From an uncultured Eubacterium sp. (GTDB lineage Bacteria > Bacillota > Clostridia > Lachnospirales > Lachnospiraceae): a DNA stretch of 5,369 nt. Positions within the stretch are counted from its first letter, which is position 1. Every line of letters starts with the position of its first letter. Position numbers and translations under genes: made by a program. The notes beneath the pieces were generated by a model, which was not told the DNA's origin, did not search any database, and saw nothing but the letters and a program-made list of their open reading frames with translations. The stretch spans positions 1 through 5,369 of the forward strand of contig CAKRKO010000121.1 in assembly GCA_934358495.1 (NCBI GenBank). Direction: 5' to 3'. Shown here piece by piece: positions 5,327 through 5,369 of the stretch.

Positions 5327-5368
5327 GATTCTGGTCAGCGAAAGCTGACATATTCTTCTCAGAATCAC
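5325..5368 (+). terminator. Compound hairpin after the operon; terminator or structured RNA
   Basis: An outer perfect 9-bp stem (GTGATTCTG 5325-5333 with CAGAATCAC 5360-5368) encloses an inner perfect 6-bp stem (GTCAGC 5334-5339, GCTGAC 5344-5349) capped by a GAAA tetraloop, stacked directly on the outer strand. Bases 5350-5359 (ATATTCTTCT) are left as a one-sided bulge. The outer stem shares 5325-5326 with the preceding stem, so the two compete. The window ends one base after the stem, so a following T-run that would confirm an intrinsic terminator cannot be seen. The GNRA cap and bulge are more elaborate than usual terminators. Confidence 0.4.
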
Positions 5369-5369
5369 T

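Noticed and set aside
4319..5368. Long open frame of 349 codons on the minus strand
   Set aside because: It is antisense to the well-supported ATP-grasp gene, has no ribosome site or recognisable domain, and its Ile/Phe/His-rich composition is what the complement of this coding frame yields.

Overview
The window reads as a moderately GC-rich Firmicutes chromosome, most likely a gut Clostridia/Lachnospiraceae-type organism. This is inferred from AT-rich intergenic DNA, strong GGAGG-type ribosome sites, consensus sigma-A promoters and protein flavour; no rRNA or other taxonomic marker is present. Two transcription units diverge from about 2208-2425. No CRISPR array, rRNA, tRNA, complete mobile element or convincing purine riboswitch was seen.

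Left, minus strand: a purine-type NCS2 permease (873-2207) is followed, after 94 bases holding an 8-bp hairpin, by a HAD-family phosphatase/mutase (137-778). Beyond the HAD stop lies a near-perfect extended -10 promoter, a ribosome site and the first nine codons of another minus-strand gene that leaves the window at base 1.

Right, plus strand: three tightly spaced genes run as a probable operon. They are an esterase-D/enterochelin-esterase-like alpha/beta hydrolase (2426-3190), a second and quite different serine hydrolase (3241-4002), and an ATP-grasp ligase with biotin-carboxylase-like metal ligands (4058-5314). No terminator separates them. One ligase beside two cytosolic serine hydrolases suggests a small pathway that makes an ester or amide bond and trims or transfers it. 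The substrate cannot be read from the sequence, and this cassette is the best candidate here for an undescribed system.

The divergent spacer holds two back-to-back promoters, each TTGNNA-17-TATGAT with an extended -10. Between or over them lie a small palindrome and a one-helical-turn direct repeat, so the two units may share a regulator. The extreme right end (5284-5368) is unusually dense in perfect inverted repeats: interleaved 6-bp stems across the ATP-grasp stop codon, then a 9-bp stem enclosing a GNRA-capped hairpin. It may be a terminator or attenuator, a structured RNA, or the edge of a small mobile or recombination element; the window ends too early to decide.
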